Positions 1 through 6,611 are shown, counted from the first letter of the stretch. The stretch is DNA of 6,774 bases from JADZGC01 sp964391595 (GCA_964391595.1 CAYMMM010000037.1:1-6774), one strand, 5' to 3'. Notes: generated by a model from the sequence alone, not told the origin. Translations and numbers: made by a program.

Positions 1-1410
1 GTCGCGATAATGGTGCTCGTGATTGCCCGTGGTGGAATTGACTCAAATTGGTATACCTTGTATTTGATTATGCTCGTGAGCACTGGCATTGCAGGACTTG
101 TATCGGTGTATGTCGCGTTTGGTATTACCGCGATGTTCTTACTGCTTACTACTCTTGCAGCGCGGTTTACTGACCTACAGTTGACTGCCCCAAATCGCTT
201 CCAGCTTATTGCGACAATCTTCGCTGGCGGGGTTGCGTACCTCATAGGTCGCAGTACACAGCGCTCTATGAAAACGATGCAACTGTCCGAGGGACTCCTC
301 AAGCAGCTTGACAGCGCGGAGATGAAGCAACAGCTCATGATGGGGGCCATCGCGGACATAGTCGTGGCTGTAGATACACAACTCAAGGTAGTGATTTTCA
401 ACGAAGCGGCTCAAACCGCCACTGGCTGGGATGAGAAGAGCGCGGTGGGCGTAGAGTATAACCTGATCTTTAAGCTACGTGATACAGGTGACGTTGAGAT
501 GACGCCACAAATCGATCCTTTTGCGTATGTACTCAAGAATGGTAAGCCGCACAAGACTGATCGCTTCTCGATGCTCGATAAGCGGAATCAAAAAATTTCC
601 TTTTCGATATCGATCGCGCCGACATTCGACGCGCGTGGTCAGATCAATGGCGCGATTGCGATTTTCCACGACATCTCAGATCAGAAGCAACTGGCGCGCG
701 AACGCAATGAGTTTATTTCGACGGCCAGCCATGAGATGCGTACACCGGTTGCTGCTATTGAAGGCTACTTGTCTATGGCGCGTAATCCGAAGCTGGCGCA
801 AGTTGACGCTCGCGCCAAGAGTTTCATTGACAAGGCGCACGACGCGAGCATTCACCTCGGTACATTGTTTCGCGATCTGCTTTCGGTGACAAAGATCGAA
901 GATAATCGTATGGAGATCATGCCGCGGGTGTTTAACTTCTCTGAGCTGGTGCAGGCGGTGACCTCAGAGATGGAGATAATCGCCAAGAATAAGGGCCTGG
1001 TACTCGTGACACATATCGGAGCCGGTGTTGGCAAGGAGCGTGTGGTGGCTCCGATTTATAATGTCGAGGCTGATCCAGATCGTTTGCGTGAGGTTATCAC
1101 AAATCTCATCGACAATGCGATCAAATATTCGCAGGCCGGCACGATTACCGTTACGGTGTCGACTGAAGGCGATTCGATAGTATTTTCAGTTAAGGATCAG
1201 GGCATTGGGATTGCGCCAGAGGAACAAAAGCACCTCTTCCAAAAGTTTTATCGGGTGAATAACTCATATACTCGTGAGATTGGTGGTACTGGATTAGGCC
1301 TCTACCTCGCTCGTAGTCTCATCGAGCGATTCGGCGGTCGTATATGGGTCGAGTCACAACTTGGGCAGGGGAGTAGCTTTAAGTTTAGCCTCCCGTTGGT
1401 CAAGAAGTAG
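1..1410 (+). CDS. Membrane sensor histidine kinase with PAS domain (5' partial)
   Basis: This protein should autophosphorylate a histidine in response to a signal and pass the phosphate to a response regulator, probably the receiver protein encoded next. The frame is open to base 1, so the true start is probably upstream; residues here are counted from the ATG at 10. Hydrophobic stretches at about 14-32, 33-52 and 64-80 look like membrane helices, followed by a linker helix (82-104). A PAS-like domain covers about 105-225. The DHp helix carries the phospho-acceptor His241 in the motif SHEMRTP. The HATPase_c domain shows the N box (NLIDNAIKY, from 365), the G1 box (DQGIGI, 396-401), an F box (FQKFYRV) and the G2 box (GGTGLGL, 425-431). 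It ends in TAG with no extra receiver domain, so it is not a hybrid kinase. The catalytic core is intact and confidence in the family is very high; the signal it senses cannot be inferred. Confidence 0.95.
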   Translation, partial: VAIMVLVIARGGIDSNWYTLYLIMLVSTGIAGLVSVYVAFGITAMFLLLTTLAARFTDLQLTAPNRFQLIATIFAGGVAYLIGRSTQRSMKTMQLSEGLLKQLDSAEMKQQLMMGAIADIVVAVDTQLKVVIFNEAAQTATGWDEKSAVGVEYNLIFKLRDTGDVEMTPQIDPFAYVLKNGKPHKTDRFSMLDKRNQKISFSISIAPTFDARGQINGAIAIFHDISDQKQLARERNEFISTASHEMRTPVAAIEGYLSMARNPKLAQVDARAKSFIDKAHDASIHLGTLFRDLLSVTKIEDNRMEIMPRVFNFSELVQAVTSEMEIIAKNKGLVLVTHIGAGVGKERVVAPIYNVEADPDRLREVITNLIDNAIKYSQAGTITVTVSTEGDSIVFSVKDQGIGIAPEEQKHLFQKFYRVNNSYTREIGGTGLGLYLARSLIERFGGRIWVESQLGQGSSFKFSLPLVKK

Positions 1411-1441
1411 GGTACGTCTCGAGGTAGGCTGCCCCGCTTGC

Positions 1442-1470
1442 TTGCATGGCACACTGAAGCCAGATAGAAT
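1442..1470 (+). promoter_or_regulatory. Putative sigma-70-type promoter for the receiver gene
   Basis: A -35-like TTGCAT (1442-1447) and a -10-like TAGAAT (1465-1470) are separated by exactly 17 bases, the ideal spacing. Transcription would start near 1477 and give a leader of about 36 bases that contains the ribosome binding site AAAGGAG (1497-1503). The receiver gene could therefore be transcribed apart from the kinase. The call rests on sequence match only. Confidence 0.5.
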
Positions 1471-1496
1471 AAGCATAAGATATATTTCAATCCACA

Positions 1497-1503
1497 AAAG
1501 GAG
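1497..1503 (+). promoter_or_regulatory. Ribosome binding site of the receiver gene
   Basis: AAAGGAG lies 9 bases before the ATG at 1513. It is a strong match to the anti-Shine-Dalgarno sequence and fixes the start of the response regulator. Confidence 0.8.
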
Positions 1504-1512
1504 CGCTGACCT

Positions 1513-1923
1513 ATGGCCAAGATTTTATTAGTAGAAGATGACGTCAACTTGCGAGATATTTATTTCGCCCGTTTTCAATCTGAAAATTATTTGCTTGCGG
1601 TAGCTTCAAACGGTGAAGAGGCACTGGCGATGGCGGTAAAAGAAAAGCCAGACCTAATCTTGCTTGATGTCATGATGCCGCGCATCTCTGGTTTTGATGT
1701 GCTTGATATATTGCGCTCTACACCTGAGACCGCGCATACGAAGGTCGTGATGATGACTGCACTCTCCGAGCAAGCCGACAAAGAGCGAGGCAAGAAGCTT
1801 GGCGTGGATGAATATCTGGTGAAGAGTCAGGTTACACTTGAAGACGTAGTCGCGACGGTTAAGCGAATCCTCGGTGAAGCGGCTACACCATCTGCACCCA
1901 CTCAGCCGCCTGCCCAGGCCTAA
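1513..1923 (+). CDS. Stand-alone receiver-domain response regulator
   Basis: The protein is a single CheY-like receiver domain that takes a phosphate from a histidine kinase, most likely the one just upstream. The acidic pair is Asp9/Asp10, the phospho-acceptor is Asp52 in LLDVMMP, the switch threonine is Thr82 in MMTA, and the conserved lysine is Lys104. Lys104 is followed by Ser instead of the usual Pro. The domain ends near residue 121 and is followed by a 15-residue Pro/Ala/Gln-rich tail with no DNA-binding, GGDEF or other output domain. At 136 residues it is the length of a receiver-only protein. It probably acts by protein contact or as a phosphorelay step, but the target is unknown. 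The start is set by a good ribosome binding site, and a separate promoter is likely in the 102-base gap. The family call is very secure. Confidence 0.94.
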   Translation: MAKILLVEDDVNLRDIYFARFQSENYLLAVASNGEEALAMAVKEKPDLILLDVMMPRISGFDVLDILRSTPETAHTKVVMMTALSEQADKERGKKLGVDEYLVKSQVTLEDVVATVKRILGEAATPSAPTQPPAQA

Positions 1924-1948
1924 CTTAGGCCTCAATCTCGAGTAAGAA

Positions 1949-1957
1949 TGCTATACT
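1949..1957 (+). promoter_or_regulatory. Extended -10 promoter element directly before scpA
   Basis: TGCTATACT combines the TG of an extended -10 with TATACT (1952-1957), one base from the TATAAT consensus. No good -35 hexamer is present at 16-18 bases, as is common for extended -10 promoters. A start about 7 bases downstream would fall at about 1963-1966, directly before the scpA ATG at 1967. The transcript would be leaderless or nearly so, which fits the absence of a Shine-Dalgarno sequence. Confidence 0.5.
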
Positions 1958-1966
1958 ACACTTAGT

Positions 1967-2653
1967 ATGACTGCTTCTACGTACACTGTTGCTCTCGATA
2001 ATTTTGAGGGTCCGCTCGATCTCTTGCTGCATCTCATCGAGCGTCGCGAGTTACAGGTCACTGACGTGTCTGTAAGTCAAGTGACGGGGGACTATATAGC
2101 GTTTGTATCGGCGCTCGAAAAAGCTGAAACCCAAAACCTTCGCTGGTTTCTCGATATAGGTACGCGTTTATTGAGCTTCAAAAGCCGAGCTCTGGGGATG
2201 CCGATCGAAGATGATGATGAGCCGGGGACACTTGATGATTTGACTGAACAACTGCGCTATCTTCAGAAAATTCGCAAAGCTGCTCGGAGGTTACAGATTC
2301 GTTCAACGCCTGCTTATGAGCGCACTGAGCCTGCGTGGTTTTGGCAGAGCCTTCCTCCCGCGAACGTGTCGCTACAAGATTTAGCACGAGTCGCATCCGT
2401 TTTGGCAGAGCGTCGACGGGAGAAGCCCGTTCCAAAACACACGGTCAAGATCACTCGTATCGACATTGGTGCAACCATACAGTCGATGCTCAGACAAGTG
2501 ACCGGAAGATCACATGTCATTTCGACTGTCAGGCACCGTACTCGGCGTCAGACAGTCGCGCAGGTACTCGCGCTCTTGGAGCTGATACGTCGGGATGTCT
2601 GGGAATTAATCGAGATGCAAGGAGAGCCCCATGTCCAGCCAAAGACCTCCTAG
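1967..2653 (+). CDS. scpA: Segregation and condensation protein A (kleisin of SMC complex)
   Basis: ScpA is the kleisin subunit that bridges the heads of the SMC dimer and, together with ScpB, helps condense and segregate the chromosome. The family hallmark FEGPLDLLLHLI is at residues 13-24, in the N-terminal domain that binds the SMC neck. The middle part is acidic and charged (EDDDEP, then an Arg/Lys-rich helix), as in a kleisin linker. The C-terminal 60 or so residues form the winged-helix region, including VLALLELIRRDVWEL. At 228 residues it is slightly short for the family (about 240-260) but appears complete. No Shine-Dalgarno sequence precedes the ATG, and an extended -10 lies 9 bases upstream, suggesting a leaderless start. 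It overlaps scpB by 23 bases, a usual pairing for the two subunits. No smc gene lies in the window. Confidence 0.93.
   Translation: MTASTYTVALDNFEGPLDLLLHLIERRELQVTDVSVSQVTGDYIAFVSALEKAETQNLRWFLDIGTRLLSFKSRALGMPIEDDDEPGTLDDLTEQLRYLQKIRKAARRLQIRSTPAYERTEPAWFWQSLPPANVSLQDLARVASVLAERRREKPVPKHTVKITRIDIGATIQSMLRQVTGRSHVISTVRHRTRRQTVAQVLALLELIRRDVWELIEMQGEPHVQPKTS
2619..2624 (+). promoter_or_regulatory. Ribosome binding site of scpB, inside scpA
   Basis: AAGGAG lies 6 bases before the ATG at 2631 and within the last codons of scpA. It favours this start over the next in-frame ATG at 2667, which has no such sequence, and so supports the 23-base overlap. Confidence 0.75.
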
Positions 2654-3164
2654 TGACGGTACAAATATGGCCTTGCAGAAAGTGTGTGCCGCGCTCTTCG
2701 TGACCACGCAGCCACTGTCACGCGATCAGCTATCTGATATAGCTGGATTGGAGCCGGAATCCATGGATCGGTTGTTGTCAGACGCCGCCAAAAAACTTGA
2801 ACCTCTGGGAATACTCTTAGTGCAGGATGAGTCAGGGGTGATGGCAACGCTAAGCCATGATGTGCGTAAGGACCTCACGCGCTATTTCTCGAGCCATGCT
2901 CCAGCACTATCGTCAGCTGCGATGGAAGTACTAACTATAGTTGCGTATAACCAGCCGGTATCTAAGCACGCAATCGACGAGATTCGTGGTGTTGTAAGTG
3001 ACGCGTCAATCAAGACACTTCTGACACGAGGGCTGATTCGTGCGGATCGTGCGAAAGTAGCGGAGCCATCATATGTGACGACGCCACAGTTTTTATCACT
3101 TGTTGGGCTGCGGTCAATTGATGAGCTGCCAAAGGTAGCTGGAGTTAAGCGTGCGACTCAATAA
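2631..3164 (+). CDS. scpB: Segregation and condensation protein B
   Basis: ScpB is a KITE-type double winged-helix protein that dimerises on the ScpA kleisin and regulates the SMC ring. The first winged helix spans about residues 13-85, beginning with LQKVCAALFVTTQPLS, which matches the usual ScpB opening. The second carries the family signature MEVLTIVAYNQPVS (98-111) followed by IDEIRGV (115-121) and the conserved ending region (LLTRGLI, then YVTTPQFL). At 177 residues it is close to the usual bacterial length. The first 12 residues are a polar extension; the start at 2631 is kept because of its ribosome binding site. The gene overlaps scpA upstream and the pseudouridine synthase gene downstream (14 bases). 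Nothing suggests a broken gene. Confidence 0.93.
   Translation: MSSQRPPSDGTNMALQKVCAALFVTTQPLSRDQLSDIAGLEPESMDRLLSDAAKKLEPLGILLVQDESGVMATLSHDVRKDLTRYFSSHAPALSSAAMEVLTIVAYNQPVSKHAIDEIRGVVSDASIKTLLTRGLIRADRAKVAEPSYVTTPQFLSLVGLRSIDELPKVAGVKRATQ
3141..3144 (+). promoter_or_regulatory. Ribosome binding site deciding the GTG start at 3151
   Basis: GGAG lies 6 bases before GTG 3151, inside the end of scpB. The protein read from this GTG begins MRLNKWL, the standard beginning of an S4 domain in RsuA/RluB enzymes, so sequence signal and homology agree on the start. Confidence 0.7.
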
Positions 3165-3828
3165 ATGGCTGGTAGAGCAGGGTATTGCTCCTGCGAGGCG
3201 CAAAGCTGACGAATTGATTGCAGCTGGTCGCGTGCAAGTAGATGCCGCAGTCGCAAGTTTAGGGCAAGATATTGGTGAAGATGCCCAGGTATTCATCGAT
3301 GGTAATCGCATCGAGCCAGTATCAGGCCAAGAGAAGCGACTCATCGCATACCATAAGCCAGTTGGCCAGGTGTGTAGTCACATGCAGCAAGGCAGTGCTG
3401 AGACGATTTTCGCACATCTTCCTGACAAATTTGCTCAATATAAGATTGTAGGACGGCTCGACAAAGACAGTGAAGGGCTCGTGCTTTTAACAAATGACGG
3501 CCATCTCGCGCATGAGATGTCACATCCAAGTAGGGAGAAAGACAAGCGATATGAAGTGACGGTCAATCGGTCGCTCACTGAGGGTGAGATCGGACGTTTG
3601 CAGATAGGAGTGACAGTGGATGGCGACGCTTGGCGACTGGATGCGGTGCGCGAGATTCGTGATCGCTGCTATGAGATAATCTTGCATGAAGGGAAGAATC
3701 GACACATTCGACGCTGCTTGGAGGCTGTCGGGGTCCGTGTGATTCGGCTGGTCAGAACTGATATTGATAGCTATGCTCTGGAAACACTTCAGGCAGGCGC
3801 TTGGCGCGAGGAGACGATTAGTGGGTAA
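3151..3828 (+). CDS. rluB: RsuA/RluB-family rRNA pseudouridine synthase
   Basis: The enzyme converts a specific uridine in ribosomal RNA to pseudouridine. An N-terminal S4 RNA-binding domain covers about residues 1-60 (MRLNKWLVEQGIA, then GRVQVD). The catalytic domain follows, with the motif GRLDKDSEGLVLLTNDG at 101-117; Asp104 is the catalytic aspartate. The downstream motif EGKNRHIRR is the conserved basic loop of this subfamily (usually EGRNRQVRR). At 225 residues it is near the usual size of about 230-250. The RsuA, RluB, RluE and RluF groups are hard to separate by eye. Its position beside scpA-scpB matches rluB of Firmicutes, which targets helix 89-93 region of 23S rRNA, so rluB is the preferred name. 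It starts at GTG and overlaps both neighbours (14 and 8 bases). The family is very secure; the exact target base is inferred. Confidence 0.88.
   Translation: MRLNKWLVEQGIAPARRKADELIAAGRVQVDAAVASLGQDIGEDAQVFIDGNRIEPVSGQEKRLIAYHKPVGQVCSHMQQGSAETIFAHLPDKFAQYKIVGRLDKDSEGLVLLTNDGHLAHEMSHPSREKDKRYEVTVNRSLTEGEIGRLQIGVTVDGDAWRLDAVREIRDRCYEIILHEGKNRHIRRCLEAVGVRVIRLVRTDIDSYALETLQAGAWREETISG
3808..3813 (+). promoter_or_regulatory. Ribosome binding site deciding the GTG start at 3821
   Basis: GAGGAG lies 7 bases before GTG 3821, near the end of rluB. It supports a start that leaves only an 8-base overlap and a normal signal peptide, in place of the longer reading from TTG 3764. Confidence 0.8.
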
Positions 3829-4702
3829 GTGGCTCGCACAGGTACTCTTGAGCGTGATGCTTAGTACGGCTGGTTTTGGGTTGCATAGCCCACAGTCTCA
3901 CGCACAGCCAGAGGTGCGCAGCTACGATTCTCGAGAAGCAGTACAGGCCTTAGCACCTGCATCATTCAATGTGCAAGCCAAGGCAGCATTGTTGATTGAT
4001 CTGCAATCCGGAGTGGAGCTCTATGCAAAAGACGCCGATACGGCATTACCTATGGCCAGCCTCACGAAGCTGATGACAGGCTATATTATCCTGAAGCATC
4101 ATTCATTAGATGATATCGTTACTGTTGGACCATCGGTGGCTACGGTTGGCGGTGACAGTCAGCGACTCGGTATTCGTGAGGGCGAGCAATTTACCGTACG
4201 AGAGCTCATGAAAGGCTTGCTGGTATACTCTGCTAACGATGTGGCGGTGGCACTCGCGAGCTGGGACGCGGGAACCGAACAGGCGTTTGTGGATAAGATG
4301 AATGATGTGGCGCGTGAGCTGGGTATGCAGCACACGAGGTTCGCAAACGCTTCGGGTTTGGATGCGGGTGAGCATTTCGCAAGTGCTCGAGATTTGTCTG
4401 TCATAGCACGCATAATGCTCGAGAGCGAGGTAGTCCGAAGTGTTGTCAAGCTACCCACTGCGAGCATGCGCACCGTATCAGGAAAGAACTACGTGATGAC
4501 GACTACAAATCGACTTTTGACTCAAAATAGCGAAGTGCAGGGGCTCAAGACCGGCTATACATTGAAGGCGGGAGAGTGTCTGATAGCATATGGGATTTTG
4601 GGTCGTAAGCGAGCACTATCTATCGTCCTCAATAGCCCAGACCGTTTTCAAGAGAGCGATTCTCTGATACACTTAGCACTCGATAGGATATCCATACAAT
4701 GA
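3821..4702 (+). CDS. Secreted D-alanyl-D-alanine carboxypeptidase (S11 family, short form)
   Basis: The enzyme removes the terminal D-Ala from peptidoglycan pentapeptides outside the membrane and so limits cross-linking. Counting from GTG 3821 it has 293 residues. A signal peptide spans 1-28: Lys3, a hydrophobic core about 5-21, and a likely cleavage site after SHA (26-28). The three penicillin-binding motifs are all present: SLTK with nucleophile Ser80 and Lys83, SAN at 137-139, and KTG at 243-245. Only about 48 residues follow KTG, so the C-terminal beta domain and membrane-anchor helix of E. coli DacA (PBP5) are absent. The protein is therefore either soluble or held by an uncleaved signal peptide. 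It overlaps rluB by 8 bases and der by 4 (ATGA). A D,D-carboxypeptidase gene (dacB) also lies near scpAB in B. subtilis. A related endopeptidase activity (PbpG-like) cannot be excluded. Confidence 0.9.
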   Translation: MGKWLAQVLLSVMLSTAGFGLHSPQSHAQPEVRSYDSREAVQALAPASFNVQAKAALLIDLQSGVELYAKDADTALPMASLTKLMTGYIILKHHSLDDIVTVGPSVATVGGDSQRLGIREGEQFTVRELMKGLLVYSANDVAVALASWDAGTEQAFVDKMNDVARELGMQHTRFANASGLDAGEHFASARDLSVIARIMLESEVVRSVVKLPTASMRTVSGKNYVMTTTNRLLTQNSEVQGLKTGYTLKAGECLIAYGILGRKRALSIVLNSPDRFQESDSLIHLALDRISIQ

Positions 4703-6039
4703 AACAAGCAAAACTTCCAGAGGTTGTTCTGATAGGACTGCCGAATGTAGGCAAGTCGAGTATCGTCAACCGACTACTTCGTCGCCGACAAGCAATCGTA
4801 CATAATCAAGCACATACCACCAGGGATACTTCGGCGCACGAAGTCGATCTCGACGGTGTGCGGTTTATGTTGCGCGATAGTGCTGGCTTTGCCGCAAAGG
4901 GCGACGATCTCCATGCTGCTGCAATGCATCAACTTGATGCCGCATTAGAAGCTGCAGCAGTGATTGTGATGGTAGTTGATGCAGGCCAAGCCGTCTCCGA
5001 TGATGAGCGGAAGCTTGCAGCTCGAGCCCATAAACTCAACAAGCCATTTGTTCTGCTAGCCAATCAAGTCGACAAGCAAGATGCGCAGATCGAAACGTAT
5101 CAGTCGCTCGGCATCAAGACGGTTTTTGGCGTTTCGGCGATCCACAATATCGGCTTTGATGATTTTCAAACTGCACTCAAGAAGCTGATTCCGCGAGCAG
5201 AAGGAGCATTGGTCAGCGAAGAACCAAGCGTATCGATCGCGATTGTAGGTCGCCCAAATGCTGGAAAGTCCCGTCTCTTGAATCAATTAGCTGGCGCTCA
5301 AGCTGCAATCGTCAGTAGCCAAGCCGGTACTACTCGCGATAGCTTGGCTATCACGCGTCAAGTTGGCGATCATCTCTGGCGATTTGTTGATACGGCAGGA
5401 ATTAGACGGCCGGGTAAGATCGAGCGGGGAGTCGAAAAATACTCTCTGAGTCGTGCTGAGCAGGCAATTGAAGAAGCTGATATCTGCCTGTTGCTTTTGG
5501 ATGTCGAAGAACTAGTGACTGGCCAAGATCAGCGTCTTGCAGGTCTCATTCAGAAAGCTGGCCGGGGATTGATTCTGGTTGTGAACAAAATCGACTTGGT
5601 CGAAATGACCGATGCTGAGCGCAAACGCATCGATCGCGTCTTGCGCCACGAGTTTGAGTTCATCCCATGGGCACCATATGTACTCATCTCGGCAGAAACT
5701 GGCCTGCATATCAAGGAGCTTGAATCTCAGATTGCCTCGATTGCAGCTCGACTCGATACTAAGATCCCCACCAAGGAGCTCAATAAGTTTCTTCAAGGTG
5801 TTGTTGCGAAGCAACCACCCTCAACCGGCACGACACAGCATGCGCATCTGAACTACATCGTGCAGACGGCGAGTTTGCCACTGACCCTGACTATCTTTGG
5901 TACTAAGCCAGACCTGATTCACTTCTCATATAAGCGATATATCGAGAACAGCATGCGTGCACACTATGAATTAGATGGTATCCCGCTTAAGATTATATTT
6001 GAGAGTAAGTATAAGCAGGATCGCGCAGCCGCGAAATAA
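4699..6039 (+). CDS. der: Ribosome-assembly GTPase Der (EngA)
   Basis: Der has two GTPase domains in tandem and a C-terminal KH-like domain, and is needed for 50S ribosomal subunit maturation. Domain 1 has the P loop GLPNVGKS (13-20), the G3 motif DSAG from Asp60 and a G4 motif NQVD (122-125). The G4 carries Gln where NKxD is usual. Domain 2 is fully canonical: GRPNAGKS (184-191), DTAG from Asp231 and NKID (296-299). The KH-like domain occupies roughly 355-440 and includes the typical HLNYIVQTASLPLTLTIFGTKP-type strand region and the closing YKRYIENSMR. At 446 residues it matches the family length. The start overlaps the previous stop as ATGA, with a weak AGGA (4685-4688) 10 bases upstream, so translation is probably coupled. 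It is intact and very securely assigned. Confidence 0.96.
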   Translation: MKQAKLPEVVLIGLPNVGKSSIVNRLLRRRQAIVHNQAHTTRDTSAHEVDLDGVRFMLRDSAGFAAKGDDLHAAAMHQLDAALEAAAVIVMVVDAGQAVSDDERKLAARAHKLNKPFVLLANQVDKQDAQIETYQSLGIKTVFGVSAIHNIGFDDFQTALKKLIPRAEGALVSEEPSVSIAIVGRPNAGKSRLLNQLAGAQAAIVSSQAGTTRDSLAITRQVGDHLWRFVDTAGIRRPGKIERGVEKYSLSRAEQAIEEADICLLLLDVEELVTGQDQRLAGLIQKAGRGLILVVNKIDLVEMTDAERKRIDRVLRHEFEFIPWAPYVLISAETGLHIKELESQIASIAARLDTKIPTKELNKFLQGVVAKQPPSTGTTQHAHLNYIVQTASLPLTLTIFGTKPDLIHFSYKRYIENSMRAHYELDGIPLKIIFESKYKQDRAAAK

Positions 6040-6042
6040 CGC

Positions 6043-6579
6043 ATGAAACATATCATTGTAGGGCTCGGTAACCCAGGAAGCCAGTATGACGGCACTCGTC
6101 ATAATGTTGGCTTTGCTGTCGTAGACGAACTTGCTGCGCAATCGCATACCGCGTGGCAGGACAAACCAGCATGGTGTGCTCAGGTGGCAGCACTCGGCGA
6201 TACGTTGCTGGTAAAGCCGCAAACCTATATGAATGATTCAGGTCGAGCTGTTCGCTCCGTGGCGAATTACTATAAGGTTGATCCAGATAAGGTATGTATA
6301 GTAGTCGATGACCGTGACTTGGATTTTGGTGACCTGCGTTTTCGTATGGGCATTGTCACAGGAGCACATCACAATGGTCTTCGTTCAGTCGCAAAGGACT
6401 ACAGCAGACTGGTGAACCGTCTGCGCATCGGGATAGGGAATGATCTACTCCGGCACGTCGATCTGCAAGAATTTGTACTTGGTAGGTTTTCTTCAGAAGA
6501 ACGCTCCCACATGAAGGCCCTTATCGGTCGTGCGATCAAAGAGCTACGTACGAAATACCATCTCCCTGCTGCGATTTAA
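6043..6579 (+). CDS. pth: Peptidyl-tRNA hydrolase
   Basis: Pth releases tRNA from peptidyl-tRNA that falls off the ribosome, by cutting the ester bond in the cytoplasm. The protein opens with VGLGNPG containing Asn10, followed by TRHNVGF with the catalytic His20. KPQTYMN places Met63 and Asn64 at the known substrate-contact positions. The aspartate equivalent to E. coli Asp93 appears to be Asp89 in DDRDLDFG, where the usual text is DDLDLPLG. Asn111 lies in GAHHNG, where GGHNG is usual. At 178 residues the length is slightly below the usual 185-200. It begins 3 bases after the der stop with no clear Shine-Dalgarno sequence, so it probably depends on ribosomes finishing der. The catalytic set is kept, so activity is likely despite the unusual residues. 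It is the last gene of the compact block. Confidence 0.95.
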   Translation: MKHIIVGLGNPGSQYDGTRHNVGFAVVDELAAQSHTAWQDKPAWCAQVAALGDTLLVKPQTYMNDSGRAVRSVANYYKVDPDKVCIVVDDRDLDFGDLRFRMGIVTGAHHNGLRSVAKDYSRLVNRLRIGIGNDLLRHVDLQEFVLGRFSSEERSHMKALIGRAIKELRTKYHLPAAI

Positions 6580-6611
6580 GTACGCCGCTTAGGCTTTACT
6601 GATAGCGCACA

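Larger units (their letters stand above)
1967..6579 (+). other. Predicted operon scpA-scpB-rluB-dac-der-pth
   Basis: Six genes on the same strand overlap successively by 23, 14, 8 and 4 bases, and the last pair is separated by 3 bases, leaving no room for promoters or terminators between them. A single promoter before scpA is the simplest source of transcription, though promoters inside coding sequence cannot be excluded. The arrangement suggests translational coupling and joint expression of chromosome segregation, ribosome biogenesis and cell-wall trimming functions. Confidence 0.75.

Noticed and set aside
10..12. ATG at 10 as the true start of the histidine kinase
   Set aside because: The frame stays open to base 1 and no ribosome binding site can be seen in the 9 bases before it. 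The gene is better treated as cut by the window edge.
521..889. 122-codon + strand open frame inside the kinase gene
   Set aside because: It lies wholly within the kinase in another frame, is Arg/Ser-rich low-quality protein with no motif, and is a shadow of the real gene.
1924..1946. Imperfect hairpin after the receiver gene (CTTA/TAAG and CTC/GAG)
   Set aside because: The stem is only 7 pairs with a 3-base bulge and no T run follows, so it is not supported as a terminator.
1923..1965. Direct repeat ACTTAG at 1923-1928 and 1960-1965
   Set aside because: Six bases repeated twice 37 bases apart is expected by chance, and the second copy overlaps the predicted transcription start.
2667..2669. 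Second in-frame ATG as the start of scpB
   Set aside because: It would remove the overlap with scpA, but no ribosome binding site precedes it, whereas AAGGAG stands 6 bases before 2631.
2335..2703. 122-codon + strand open frame across the scpA-scpB junction
   Set aside because: Both overlapping frames encode well-conserved ScpA and ScpB; this third frame shows no recognisable protein features.
4106..4473. Two minus-strand open frames (89 and 104 codons) opposite the carboxypeptidase gene
   Set aside because: They mirror a gene with all three catalytic motifs, have no family resemblance, and no promoter or ribosome binding site was evident.
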